The notes beneath the pieces were generated by a model. The model searched no databases, was not told the origin of the DNA, and worked only from the letters and a program-made list of their open reading frames with translations. From the NCBI GenBank assembly GCA_030596145.1, contig JAUVKS010000011.1:1-16694 (forward strand): a DNA stretch of 16,694 bases, in the 5' to 3' direction. A program made the translations under genes and the position numbers. The DNA is from Pseudomonadota bacterium (lineage in GTDB: Bacteria; Desulfobacterota; Syntrophia; Syntrophales; JADFWA01). Positions 1 through 7,589 of this stretch are shown piece by piece; the stretch's first letter is position 1; every line of letters begins with the position of its first letter.

Positions 1-383
1 CTTGCCATCCTGATCTCCGTATACCTCATGGCCGCCGGGGGATCGCCATCTACGGATCCAAAGTTTCCCTGACCGTCTACAAGAACGTACCTCATGGAAA
101 AATCCTGGGCCATTCTTACTATGGTGTCATAGGCCGCCGTATCGCCATGAGGATGATACTTACCGATAATATCACCGACGATTCTTGCCGACTTTTTGTA
201 GGGCCTGTTCCACCGGTTTCCCATTTCATACATCGCGTACAGCGCCCTTCTGTGAACCGGCTTGAGACCATCTCTAACATCGGGAATCGCCCGTCCGATT
301 ATCACGCTCATCGCGTAATCCATATAGGATTTTTTCATTTCATCTTCGATATTTACCGGTATTTCTCTTTTTACAAGTTCCAT
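1..383 (-). CDS. gyrA: DNA gyrase subunit A, N-terminal part (cut by the window edge)
   Basis: This is the catalytic breakage-reunion subunit of DNA gyrase, the type II topoisomerase that introduces negative supercoils together with GyrB. Translating the minus strand from the ATG at 383 gives about 127 residues that align throughout with the GyrA N-terminus: DYAMSVIIGRAIPDVRDGLK near residues 22-41, KPVHRR, the quinolone-determining loop GKYHPHGDTAAYDTIVRMAQ at 74-93, and VDGQGNFGS. The active-site Tyr lies beyond the edge. At the position of E. coli Ser83 this protein has Thr (residue 82), a natural variant in some bacteria, and the acidic residue equivalent to Asp87 is kept (D86). The gene lies 89 bases downstream of gyrB on the same strand, so a gyrB-gyrA operon is likely, though a long hairpin separates them. 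Confidence 0.97.
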   Translation of the reverse strand, partial: MELVKREIPVNIEDEMKKSYMDYAMSVIIGRAIPDVRDGLKPVHRRALYAMYEMGNRWNRPYKKSARIVGDIIGKYHPHGDTAAYDTIVRMAQDFSMRYVLVDGQGNFGSVDGDPPAAMRYTEIRMA

Positions 384-411
384 CTTTGACAATCCTCGCA
401 ATTGAAAATAA

Positions 412-454
412 AAGGGCAAAAGACCAAAAGTTTTTCCTTTTGCCTTTTGCCCTT
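412..454 (-). terminator. Long hairpin between gyrB and gyrA (terminator- or attenuator-like)
   Basis: Arms 412-422 and 444-454 pair over 11 bases (aagggcaaaag with cttttgccctt). Arms 425-430 and 437-442 add 6 more pairs above a small internal loop, closed by a 6-base loop. Read on the minus strand, as gyrB mRNA would be, the stem is followed by a T-rich run (TTTTATTTT), which resembles an intrinsic terminator. Because gyrA follows at once, it may act as a partial terminator or mRNA-stabilising stem, or be a short mobile-type repeat. Nothing here decides between these. Confidence 0.5.
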
Positions 455-472
455 CGTCTTTATCCCTTTTCC

Positions 473-2866
473 CTACACGTCAAGATTCGATGCATAAAGC
501 GCGTTATTATATATAAACTCCCTTCTCGGTTCCACCTGGTCTCCCATAAGCGTGGTAAAAATCTCGTCCGCGATGACGGCGTCTTCCACCGTCACCTTGA
601 GGAGTGTCCTCTTTTCCGGATTCATGGTTGTCTCCCACAACTGTTCGGGATTCATCTCACCCAGCCCCTTGTACCGCTGTACCGCCATCCCTTTTTTCCC
701 TGTAATGATCGCATACTCCACAAGTTCCGCCATACAGTTCAGCACCTTTTCTTCATCACCATTCTCAACTGTGTACGGGCTTTCGCCGAGTACGCTTACC
801 TGGCCTAACAGTTTTTTTACCTCGGAAAACTTTGGTGATCTAAAAATATCCTTATCTATCCAGTTTTTATAACTATCTCCATTCCGATCAAACTCAAAAA
901 TCAACTTAAAACCGCCATGCTCCTGGTCGCTTTCGGCCGAATACCTAACCAGTCTCTCCCCTATGGCCATACCCGTTCTCTTCGCAACTTTGGAAAGATC
1001 CGGTTCCGTCCTGAAATCATCCCTCGAAAATACGGGGTCTCCAGCCAGAACCCTCATAACATCCCTGTCCAGACCCTCTTTCTCATACTTATCCAGGACC
1101 GTTTCCAGCCTGACGACCTTCTTTATCAGGCCAAGCAACCTGCTGCCGGTAATATAGTTTCCATCCCCTATGACCAGGCGGATATTATTTACTCCATTTT
1201 CCAGAATATAGTCATTCATTTCCCCCTCACTGCCGATATACATCTCCTCTTTTTTTTGGGTCACCTTGAAGAGGGGGGGCTGCGCTATATAGAGATACCC
1301 CCTGTCCACCAGCTCTTTCATCTGCCGGTAAAAGAAGGTGAGAAGAAGGGTCCTTATGTGCGACCCATCGACATCCGCGTCCGTCATTATTATTACCTTA
1401 TGATACCTCAACTTGCTTACATCGTAATCTTCCATGCCTATTCCCGCCCCAAGAGCGGTGACAATCACCTTTATCTCTTCATTCTGCAGCATCTTGTCAA
1501 ATCTGGCCTTCTCAACATTTAACACCTTCCCCCTGAGAGGCAAGATCGCCTGGTTCTTTCTGTCTCGCCCCTGCTTGGCAGACCCGCCCGCAGAGTCTCC
1601 CTCCACAAGATAAATCTCGCTCCTCGCCGGATCCTTTTCCTGACAGTCCGCCAGCTTACCGGGAAGCGCGCTAACCTCCAGGGCACTCTTCCTCCTTGTA
1701 AGTTCCCGCGCTCTCCTTGCCGCATCCCTCGCCCTTGCGGCTTCCTGTGATTTTTTCAATATATGTCTTGCAATGGAAGGATTCTCTTCCAGATATATCC
1801 CGATCTTCTCGTAAACAACACCTTCGACCAATCCCTTTACTTCGCTGTTCCCGAGCTTAGTCTTTGTCTGCCCCTCAAACTGGGGCTCCTTTACCTTTAC
1901 ACTGATTACACACGAAAGGCCCTCCCTGACATCTTCCCCCTTCAATGCCTCCTTGCCGTTCTTTATAAAATTATTATTAACCCCATAGTTATTTAAAACC
2001 CTCGTAAGGGCGGACCTGAAACCGATTAAATGTGTACCCCCCTCGGTGGTGTTTATGCTGTTGGCAAAGGAAAATAAGTTTTCTCCATAAGAATCATTAT
2101 ATTGAAGCGCGACTTCGACATAACAATCTTCCCTTGTGCCGTCGATGTAGATAGGCTTCTTATTGATTACTCTCTTGTTTCTGTTGATGTACTCTACAAA
2201 GGAAACTATTCCTCCCTTGTAATAAAACTCTTTTTTTCTGTCATCTCGATCATCAATCAGGGTTATTTTTACTCCCTTATTCAAAAACGCCAGCTCTCGA
2301 AGCCTGTTCGACAATAGTTCAAAACTGAAATTTATCTCTTCAAATATCTCCGGGTCGGGCATGAAGGTTATCTTTGTTCCTCTTTCCTTTGTTTTCCCCG
2401 CCACTTCGAGAGGAGTTGTCGGTACGCCCCTTTTATGCGACTGACTATATACCCTACCGTCCCTTCTCACTTCCAGATCAAGATGTTTTGACAGGGCATT
2501 CACCACGGAAACCCCCACACCATGAAGCCCACCGGATATCTTATAATTATCACTTGAAAACTTGGCACCAGAATGTAGTTTTGTAAGCACCACCTCAGCC
2601 GCGGATACTTTTTCAGTTTTATGCATGTCCACCGGAATCCCTCGACCGTTGTCATCAACACTCACACTATTGTCTACTCTTATCTTAACGACTATGGTAT
2701 CGCAAAATCCGGCGGATGCCTCATCAATACTATTATCCACAACCTCATAAACGAGATGGTGAAGCCCACCCTTGCCTGTACTGCCTATATACATCGCAGG
2801 TCTTTTCCGAACAGCCTCAAGACCCTCCAATACCTTTATACTATCTGCTCGATAACTTTCCGTCAT
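473..2866 (-). CDS. gyrB: DNA gyrase subunit B
   Basis: This is the ATPase subunit of DNA gyrase. The 797-residue protein is close to the usual Gram-negative length of about 800. GHKL ATPase motifs are in order: EVVDNSIDEA (about residues 41-50, with the Mg-binding Asn), DNGRGIP (about 72-78) and GGLHGVGVSVVNALS (from about 112). The ATP-contacting QTKTKLGN loop is near 333-340. The TOPRIM domain has EGDSAGGSAKQGR (from about 422) and the metal-binding DADVDGSHIRT (about 496-506). A roughly 170-residue insert precedes the C-terminal QRYKGLGEMNPEQLW, as in proteobacterial GyrB. I chose the ATG at 2866, which gives MTESYRADSIKVLEGL, matches the family N-terminus and has AGGAG just upstream. An in-frame GTG at 2878 lies before it but has no ribosome site. 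dnaN ends 58 bases upstream with no recF between. Confidence 0.98.
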   Translation of the reverse strand: MTESYRADSIKVLEGLEAVRKRPAMYIGSTGKGGLHHLVYEVVDNSIDEASAGFCDTIVVKIRVDNSVSVDDNGRGIPVDMHKTEKVSAAEVVLTKLHSGAKFSSDNYKISGGLHGVGVSVVNALSKHLDLEVRRDGRVYSQSHKRGVPTTPLEVAGKTKERGTKITFMPDPEIFEEINFSFELLSNRLRELAFLNKGVKITLIDDRDDRKKEFYYKGGIVSFVEYINRNKRVINKKPIYIDGTREDCYVEVALQYNDSYGENLFSFANSINTTEGGTHLIGFRSALTRVLNNYGVNNNFIKNGKEALKGEDVREGLSCVISVKVKEPQFEGQTKTKLGNSEVKGLVEGVVYEKIGIYLEENPSIARHILKKSQEAARARDAARRARELTRRKSALEVSALPGKLADCQEKDPARSEIYLVEGDSAGGSAKQGRDRKNQAILPLRGKVLNVEKARFDKMLQNEEIKVIVTALGAGIGMEDYDVSKLRYHKVIIMTDADVDGSHIRTLLLTFFYRQMKELVDRGYLYIAQPPLFKVTQKKEEMYIGSEGEMNDYILENGVNNIRLVIGDGNYITGSRLLGLIKKVVRLETVLDKYEKEGLDRDVMRVLAGDPVFSRDDFRTEPDLSKVAKRTGMAIGERLVRYSAESDQEHGGFKLIFEFDRNGDSYKNWIDKDIFRSPKFSEVKKLLGQVSVLGESPYTVENGDEEKVLNCMAELVEYAIITGKKGMAVQRYKGLGEMNPEQLWETTMNPEKRTLLKVTVEDAVIADEIFTTLMGDQVEPRREFIYNNALYASNLDV

Positions 2867-2924
2867 CCTTCTCCTCACCGAAGTAGGGTTGGAATTTATT
2901 CCCGATCCTACAATCCTCAGAAAA

Positions 2925-4043
2925 CTATATCTTAAGCGGCATGATTATGCACATATAATCATCATTCCCCGCCTCGCTAATTACCCCTGGCTTCAGGCCA
3001 GTCCTCATCTCAAACAATATATCCTTTCCGTTTATTACCTGAATTGCGTCAATTAAATAATTAACATTATATCCTATTTCAAGCTCTTCACCCCTATATG
3101 AAATCTCTACTTCCTCATTTGCTTCTCCAATGTCTGGATTTGTAGAATTCAGTATCATCTTGCCGTCAACAATCTTTATCTTTACACTACTGTATTTTTC
3201 ACTCGATATCACACTCATCCGTCTTAGAGAGTGCAAAATTTGTTCCTTATCCAACTTAACCACAACCCCTTTATCAACTGGCATCACCCTTTTATAGTCA
3301 GGATAGTCCGAATCTATCAAACTAACCTTTAAGACTGTATTATCCTTCTTAAAAATGCATATCCCCTTTCTAACTCCAATTTCTATATATTCACTTCCAT
3401 CCTCAACTAATTTCCTAATTTCACTGACTCCCTTCCTCGGTACAATAATCCCCTCATCAATATCTAAAAATTCATTCACTTCTGTATCTAAATTTACAAG
3501 GGACAATTTGTGTCCATCGGTTGCAATCATTCTCACCCTGCACATGTCATCCCTTTTTTCTGTTTCTAAAAAAACTCCGTTCAGATTAACCCTCATCTCC
3601 TCTTTCGACATCGCAAAAAATGTCTTATCTATCATTTCCTCTATAATATTACCTTTTATTTTATAGAACATTACCCCTTCTTCATCTGACACCTCTGGAA
3701 AATCATCAGCCGAAATACCCGGAATATTAAAAATAACCTTTCCACATGTTAAAACTACCCAATTATTCTCCTCTTTTTTAAAACTAATCGTACTCCCCTG
3801 TATTTCTCTTATCATTTCAAATAATTTCCTTGCAGACAGCGTTATCTCACCTTCGGATACAATCTCTGCATCATAATTAGACATCAACCATATCTCTCTG
3901 TCTGTAGCAATTATTCGTATTTTATTTTCTTCCGCTACTATAAGAATATTATTTAAAATCTGTGTTGTTGTTTTTCTTTCCACAATACCAAGCGTCTTCC
4001 GTACTCCTTCCAAAAATATATCCCTGTTTATGTTGAATTGCAT
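2925..4043 (-). CDS. dnaN: DNA polymerase III beta subunit (sliding clamp)
   Basis: This is the ring-shaped processivity clamp that tethers DNA polymerase III to DNA. The 372 residues match the family length of about 366-380. Recognisable parts include the start MQFNINRDIFLEGVRKTLG, a first-domain segment with ILNNILIVAEENKIRIIATD, the central FLETEKRDDMCRVRMIATDG followed by HKLSLV, and a clamp-type end with DYMCIIMPLKI. The last residues (IIMPLKI) correspond to the MPMRL-type tail that lines the partner-binding pocket. The ATG is preceded by AGGTGA at good spacing. It sits between the probable origin and gyrB on the same strand. Its sequence is markedly C-rich on the plus strand, as expected for the leading-strand side of a nearby origin. 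Confidence 0.97.
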   Translation of the reverse strand: MQFNINRDIFLEGVRKTLGIVERKTTTQILNNILIVAEENKIRIIATDREIWLMSNYDAEIVSEGEITLSARKLFEMIREIQGSTISFKKEENNWVVLTCGKVIFNIPGISADDFPEVSDEEGVMFYKIKGNIIEEMIDKTFFAMSKEEMRVNLNGVFLETEKRDDMCRVRMIATDGHKLSLVNLDTEVNEFLDIDEGIIVPRKGVSEIRKLVEDGSEYIEIGVRKGICIFKKDNTVLKVSLIDSDYPDYKRVMPVDKGVVVKLDKEQILHSLRRMSVISSEKYSSVKIKIVDGKMILNSTNPDIGEANEEVEISYRGEELEIGYNVNYLIDAIQVINGKDILFEMRTGLKPGVISEAGNDDYMCIIMPLKI

Positions 4044-4097
4044 TTTGTCACCTATCCTTTCATACTATTCTTTAATTTCTTTAGTAATAAATTGGTA

Positions 4098-4112
4098 TAG
4101 TAGTAGTAATAA
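4098..4112 (+). other. DnaA-trio-like triplet run (candidate unwinding element)
   Basis: Five consecutive triplets read TAG TAG TAG TAA TAA on the plus strand. On the minus strand the perfect DnaA box is followed after 12 bases by TTATTACTACTACTA. This matches the polarity and sequence of DnaA-trios in the Bacillus subtilis basal unwinding element, where box, short spacer and TAG/TAA triplets guide DnaA loading on one strand. The assignment is by pattern only, and the spacer is less GC-rich than in B. subtilis. Confidence 0.6.
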
Positions 4113-4124
4113 AGTGAGTTAATA

Positions 4125-4133
4125 TGTGGATAA
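4125..4133 (-). promoter_or_regulatory. DnaA box (perfect consensus)
   Basis: The plus strand reads TGTGGATAA, which is TTATCCACA on the minus strand, an exact match to the high-affinity DnaA box. It is next to the DnaA-trio-like run in the dnaA-dnaN gap. Confidence 0.85.
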
Positions 4134-4177
4134 CCGTTTTTGTTTAATGTTTCTAAGTAGATTTCATATATCGTTTA

Positions 4178-4186
4178 TGTTGATAA
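4178..4186 (-). promoter_or_regulatory. DnaA box (one mismatch)
   Basis: The plus strand reads TGTTGATAA, which is TTATCAACA on the minus strand, differing from the consensus at one base. It has the same orientation as the perfect box 45 bases away. The same variant occurs twice upstream of dnaA, which supports it as a genuine site. Confidence 0.6.
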
Positions 4187-4282
4187 AATATTGCAAACTG
4201 TTATTAAGAATTGTCTGTGTTGTTTAAATCAACTGATCATATCATGAACAACTTTATAGTGGAGGGCAAGACCAATTATAAA

Positions 4283-4305
4283 CCCCTTTGCCCCGAAGGA
4301 AGGGG
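4283..4305 (-). terminator. Possible dnaA terminator hairpin
   Basis: Downstream of the dnaA stop, the minus strand reads CCCCTT, then an 11-base loop that can itself fold as CC-TTCG-GG, then AAGGGG followed by TTTATAATT. The stem is short and the T run is broken, so this is a weak intrinsic terminator candidate. Confidence 0.35.
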
Positions 4306-4334
4306 AAATTTGATTTTTTCCAGGTACATTAAGT

Positions 4335-5666
4335 TCAACCCTTCAAGGAATTTTCTATTTCTTTTATTAACCTTTTAAATTTAATATCCCTTTCCATTAA
4401 CTTCTGTATTTTGTTATTGGCATATATGACTGTCGAGTGATCTTTCCCCCCTACCCCCGATCCAATATCTGGGTAAGAGAGATTGGTTAAATTTCTTGAC
4501 AGATACATTACAATTTGCCTTGGTATGGCAAAAACCTTATTTCTTTTTCGAGATTTTATATCGGAAATTTTCACGTTAAATTTATGGGCAACTGCTTTAA
4601 TAATTTCATCTATTGTAATTTCTCTTATTCCATCATGTTTAATAAGTTTTTCAAGAACCTCTTTTACCAGGTCCATATCTATTTTGCTTCCCGTAAGAGA
4701 AGCGTATGCGCCAATTCTTATTAGGAAACCCTCAAGTTCCCTTATATTCGATTCCACCTTAGAAGCGATATAATAAGCAACACTATCATCTATTGAGAGA
4801 TTATTTTCTTGAGCCTTTTTTTCTATAATTGCTATCTTTGTTTCTATTTCCGGTGTTTGAATATCTGCAATGAGGCCCCATTCAAATCTTGATCGTAATC
4901 TTCCCTCAAGTTTAGGAATGTCTTTTGGAAACTTATCACTTGTCACAACGATTTGCTTGGCAGAGTCATGCAGTGTATTGAATGTGTGAAAAAATTCTTC
5001 CTGTGTCCTTTCCTTTCCGGCTATGAATTGAATGTCATCAATAAGAAGAGAATCTATGTTTCTGAACTTCTCACGGAAGTTTTGCATCTTATCGAATCTT
5101 ATGGAGTTTATTAGTTCGTTCATGAATTCCTCAGCCGAGAGGTACAGTACATGCTTATTGGAATATAGTGAGAGCGTGTGTAAACCGATGGCGTTGAGGA
5201 GATGTGTTTTTCCAAGACCAACACCGCCATATATAAAAAGAGGGTTATAGTTCTTTGCTGGCTGTTCGGCAACAGCTATAGCTGCAGCATGTGCGAATTG
5301 ATTGCTTGCCCCAACAACAAATCTTTCAAAGTTATAGTTAGAATTAAGTGAGGGATTAGCTCTTTTTATGTAGGGCTTTGTTTTACTTGTCGTTCCTTCA
5401 ACCTTTCCATGGGTTGTAGGTGTTTTATCATTCCTTATGAGAAAACTTATATTTACATCGGTGCCCATAACAGAGCAGAGAGAGTCCCGTATTACAGTTA
5501 GATAGTTTTCGGCTAACCAATCCTTAAAAAACTTATTGGGTACAGAAAGGTTTACATTTTTTCCTTCCATAGAGGCTAACTTAACTGGACTAATCCAGGT
5601 TTCAAAGTTTTGCTGGCTAACCCTTTCCTTAATAAAGTTACTACTTTTTTCCCAGATTAATTCCAA
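4335..5666 (-). CDS. dnaA: Chromosomal replication initiator DnaA
   Basis: This AAA+ ATPase binds DnaA boxes and opens the origin. The 443-residue protein has all four domains. Domain I runs from MELIWEKSSNFIKERVSQQN through FETWISPVKL. A short linker spans about 80-110. The AAA+ core has Walker A GGVGLGKTH (147-155), Walker B LLIDDIQF (207-214) and the RLRSRFEWG arginine region (256-264). The C-terminal DNA-binding helix-turn-helix carries GGKDHSTV (about 406-413; the family usually has Thr where this has Ser). The start is a TTG at 5666: an in-frame stop lies five codons upstream and no ATG or GTG comes between. Only an AAGG about ten bases upstream could serve as ribosome site, so translation may be kept low. 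parB lies 206 bases upstream on the same strand. Confidence 0.98.
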   Translation of the reverse strand: MELIWEKSSNFIKERVSQQNFETWISPVKLASMEGKNVNLSVPNKFFKDWLAENYLTVIRDSLCSVMGTDVNISFLIRNDKTPTTHGKVEGTTSKTKPYIKRANPSLNSNYNFERFVVGASNQFAHAAAIAVAEQPAKNYNPLFIYGGVGLGKTHLLNAIGLHTLSLYSNKHVLYLSAEEFMNELINSIRFDKMQNFREKFRNIDSLLIDDIQFIAGKERTQEEFFHTFNTLHDSAKQIVVTSDKFPKDIPKLEGRLRSRFEWGLIADIQTPEIETKIAIIEKKAQENNLSIDDSVAYYIASKVESNIRELEGFLIRIGAYASLTGSKIDMDLVKEVLEKLIKHDGIREITIDEIIKAVAHKFNVKISDIKSRKRNKVFAIPRQIVMYLSRNLTNLSYPDIGSGVGGKDHSTVIYANNKIQKLMERDIKFKRLIKEIENSLKG

Positions 5667-5690
5667 AACTAAACAACCTTATTAACAGAT

Positions 5691-5710
5691 TTATCAACAA
5701 CTGTTGATAA
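5691..5710. promoter_or_regulatory. Inverted pair of DnaA boxes upstream of dnaA
   Basis: TTATCAACA at 5691-5699 and its exact reverse complement at 5702-5710 are separated by two bases. Each half differs from the DnaA box consensus at one base and equals the site at 4178-4186. The pair lies 25 bases upstream of the dnaA start, in its expected leader or promoter. It could mediate autorepression of dnaA, or form a second origin sub-region. Confidence 0.65.
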
Positions 5711-5711
5711 G

Positions 5712-5741
5712 TTTAATGGTGGATTTTAGAATGTAGTGCAA
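5712..5741 (-). promoter_or_regulatory. Weak candidate dnaA promoter
   Basis: On the minus strand TTGCAC (5741-5736) is followed after 18 bases by ATTAAA (5717-5712), a loose sigma70-like pair just upstream of the inverted DnaA boxes. If real, the boxes would overlap the transcription start. The -10 match is poor, so confidence is low. Confidence 0.25.
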
Positions 5742-5872
5742 AGATTTAGTCCCAGTAAATACGCTTACATCTCATTGAAATAACTTATAACTTTTTACAA
5801 TGATTATATGGCCGCCGAACTTCCGTGCATTATAATATATAAATCGCAGAAACTCAAAATGTGTTTTGATAT

Positions 5873-6733
5873 TTATTTCTCTCCAGCTTCTATTATTAAA
5901 TTTGCCAGTCGGTTTAACTCTTCCATGTTTTTAAACTTTATTGCGATAATTCCGATTTTTTTTGATTGTCTGATATTAATCGCTGTCATCAGTTTAGATG
6001 ATAGTTCCCTTTCCAGATCAATGATGTATTGCTCTTTTTGGGGCTTCTTTTTCTCTGGATGAGGAACTTTTTTTATATTTCTGATTACAAGTTCCGTGTC
6101 CCGAACACTAAGACCTTTCTTTACGATATCTCTAAAGGCACGAAGCTGTTCTTCTATGGAATTCAGGGCAAGAAGGGTTCTTGCGTGGCCGGCTGATATA
6201 TTTTTTTTAATCAGAGCATCATTTACTTCTGAAGGTAGTTTGAGCAATCTGACAGAATTAGCGATTGTCGATCTGTCCTTACCAACCCTGGATGAGACTT
6301 CCTCTTGAGAGAGCGAAAATTTGTTCATGAGGGTGTGATAAGCATTTGCCTCTTCAATGGGGTTCAGCTCCTCACGTTGTATGTTTTCTATAAGTGAAAT
6401 TTCAGCCACCTCACGATCTTCAGCTTCTCTGATAACTACCGGAACATCCCTTAGACCAGCCTCGCCGGCAGCTCTCCACCGGCGCTCTCCGGCAATTATT
6501 TCATAACCGATGTCCGATTTTCTAACAACTATCGGCTGAATAATTCCATTTTTCTTGATGGAAGAGACGAGTTTTTTATGTTCGTTTCCTCCAAACTCTT
6601 TCCTTGCCTGAAATTTGTTAGGAGAAAGCTCTTCAATTCCGCATATAATAAAGTTTGGTTTATCATTTAAGTTGTTCAGGAGATCCGGGAACATAGCCCC
6701 CAACCCCTTTCCCAACGAATTTTTTCGCGGCAT
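5873..6733 (-). CDS. parB: Chromosome partitioning protein ParB (Spo0J family)
   Basis: ParB binds parS sites near the origin and uses CTP to load and slide as a clamp, working with ParA in origin segregation. The 286-residue protein starts MPRKNSLGKGLGAMFPDLL, a typical ParA-interacting N-terminus. The CTP-binding motif GERRWRAA is at 82-89 and ENIQREELNPIEEA at 116-129. A helix-turn-helix covers about 139-165 (SLSQEEVSSRVGKDRSTIAN), followed by GHAR at 182-185. The C-terminus should hold the dimerisation domain. The parA stop (TAA) directly abuts the parB ATG with no bases between, implying translational coupling. No convincing parS site was found in the window. Confidence 0.95.
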   Translation of the reverse strand: MPRKNSLGKGLGAMFPDLLNNLNDKPNFIICGIEELSPNKFQARKEFGGNEHKKLVSSIKKNGIIQPIVVRKSDIGYEIIAGERRWRAAGEAGLRDVPVVIREAEDREVAEISLIENIQREELNPIEEANAYHTLMNKFSLSQEEVSSRVGKDRSTIANSVRLLKLPSEVNDALIKKNISAGHARTLLALNSIEEQLRAFRDIVKKGLSVRDTELVIRNIKKVPHPEKKKPQKEQYIIDLERELSSKLMTAINIRQSKKIGIIAIKFKNMEELNRLANLIIEAGEK

Positions 6734-7504
6734 TTATATCCTCCCAGTGGATAGGATTTCTCTTGTAAGTTCCATGTAGGAACTTGCACCACGCGATTTG
6801 ATGTCATAGAGAATTATCGGCAATCCGTGGCTCGGGCACTCAGAAAGCTTGACGTTTCTTGGAATGACTGCCTCAAACACTTTTTTACCGAAACAATTTT
6901 TGACGTCTTCAGTGACCCTGTGAGAAAGCCTGTTTCTTGTGTCAAACATGGTCAAAAGTATTCCCGCAAGAGAAAGAGAAGGGTTGAGCTTTGCCTTAAC
7001 AAGCTTTACTGTGCGTAGTAGATGGCCAAGACCTTCCATCGCGAAATATTCACACTGAAGAGGAATGATGAGAAGATCAGAAGCAACGAGGGCGTTTACA
7101 GTCAGATAACCGAGAGACGGGGGACAGTCTATAATGATATACTCATAGTGAGTGTTTAAATTTCTCACTAAATTTCTCAGCTTTTTCTCCCTGTCTGGTA
7201 GGGAAACAAATTCTACTTCCACGCCGACGAGATCCTGATTTGAGGGGATTATGTCAAGGGTCGGAATTCGTGTACCAACAATGACATCTTCCAAAGGAAC
7301 CTTACCGCTTAAGGCATGATACAGGTTTTTATCATCTATCAGCGATTTGTCTATCCCCATACCGTTTGAGGCGTTTCCCTGGGGATCGCAATCTATTAGA
7401 AGCGTTTTCCTTTCTGCTGCTGCAAGAGATGCTGACAGGTTGATTGCTGTTGTGGTTTTACCAACACCACCCTTTTGATTGGCTATACATATGATTTTAC
7501 GCAT
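6734..7504 (-). CDS. parA: Chromosome partitioning ATPase ParA (Soj family)
   Basis: This is a deviant-Walker P-loop ATPase that binds DNA nonspecifically and drives ParB-bound origins apart. The 256-residue protein has no N-terminal helix-turn-helix, as in chromosomal Soj-type ParA. Motifs are KGGVGKTT (11-18, with the signature Lys at 11), LIDCDPQGN (36-44) and IIIDCPPSLG (about 123-132). The ATG is preceded by AGGT at suitable spacing. It is followed immediately by parB and preceded, after 85 AT-rich bases, by rsmG. The rsmG-parA-parB order is common near bacterial origins. Confidence 0.96.
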   Translation of the reverse strand: MRKIICIANQKGGVGKTTTAINLSASLAAAERKTLLIDCDPQGNASNGMGIDKSLIDDKNLYHALSGKVPLEDVIVGTRIPTLDIIPSNQDLVGVEVEFVSLPDREKKLRNLVRNLNTHYEYIIIDCPPSLGYLTVNALVASDLLIIPLQCEYFAMEGLGHLLRTVKLVKAKLNPSLSLAGILLTMFDTRNRLSHRVTEDVKNCFGKKVFEAVIPRNVKLSECPSHGLPIILYDIKSRGASSYMELTREILSTGRI

Positions 7505-7589
7505 TATTTACCTGAAAAACCGTTTATTTTTTATGCAACGATATTGCGCCAAAAGCTATCACAAAAAAGAAATTTTTTGAAGAGATATT

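Larger units (their letters stand above)
4044..4334. other. oriC: Probable replication origin (oriC), dnaA-dnaN intergenic region
   Basis: This 291-base gap between dnaA and dnaN has no coding potential and is very AT-rich, especially 4044-4255. It contains a perfect DnaA box, a one-mismatch box in the same orientation, and triplet repeats next to the perfect box. A dnaA-dnaN gap is a common origin position in bacteria. Plus-strand C excess is strong on the dnaN side and lost on the dnaA side (hand count), which supports a skew change here. Part of the gap must also hold the dnaN promoter, which I could not place with confidence. Confidence 0.75.

Noticed and set aside
1..383. Thr at the GyrA quinolone-site position as a resistance mutation
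   Set aside because: Thr is the natural residue there in some bacteria, and the neighbouring Asp is intact, so resistance cannot be claimed.
917..1522. A 201-codon plus-strand open frame inside gyrB (with several shorter ones nearby)
   Set aside because: It is antisense to the clear GyrB coding frame, and its translation has no recognisable domain.
2867..2878. GTG start for gyrB twelve bases upstream of the ATG
   Set aside because: It has no ribosome site, and its extra residues would consist of the AGGAG region that serves the downstream ATG.
4569..4580. parS-like TTTCACGTTAAA inside dnaA
   Set aside because: Only 11 of 16 positions fit TGTTTCACGTGAAACA and the palindrome is broken on one side.
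6931..6946. parS-like TGTTTCTTGTGTCAAA inside parA
   Set aside because: It also matches about 11 of 16 positions and lacks the CACGTG core.
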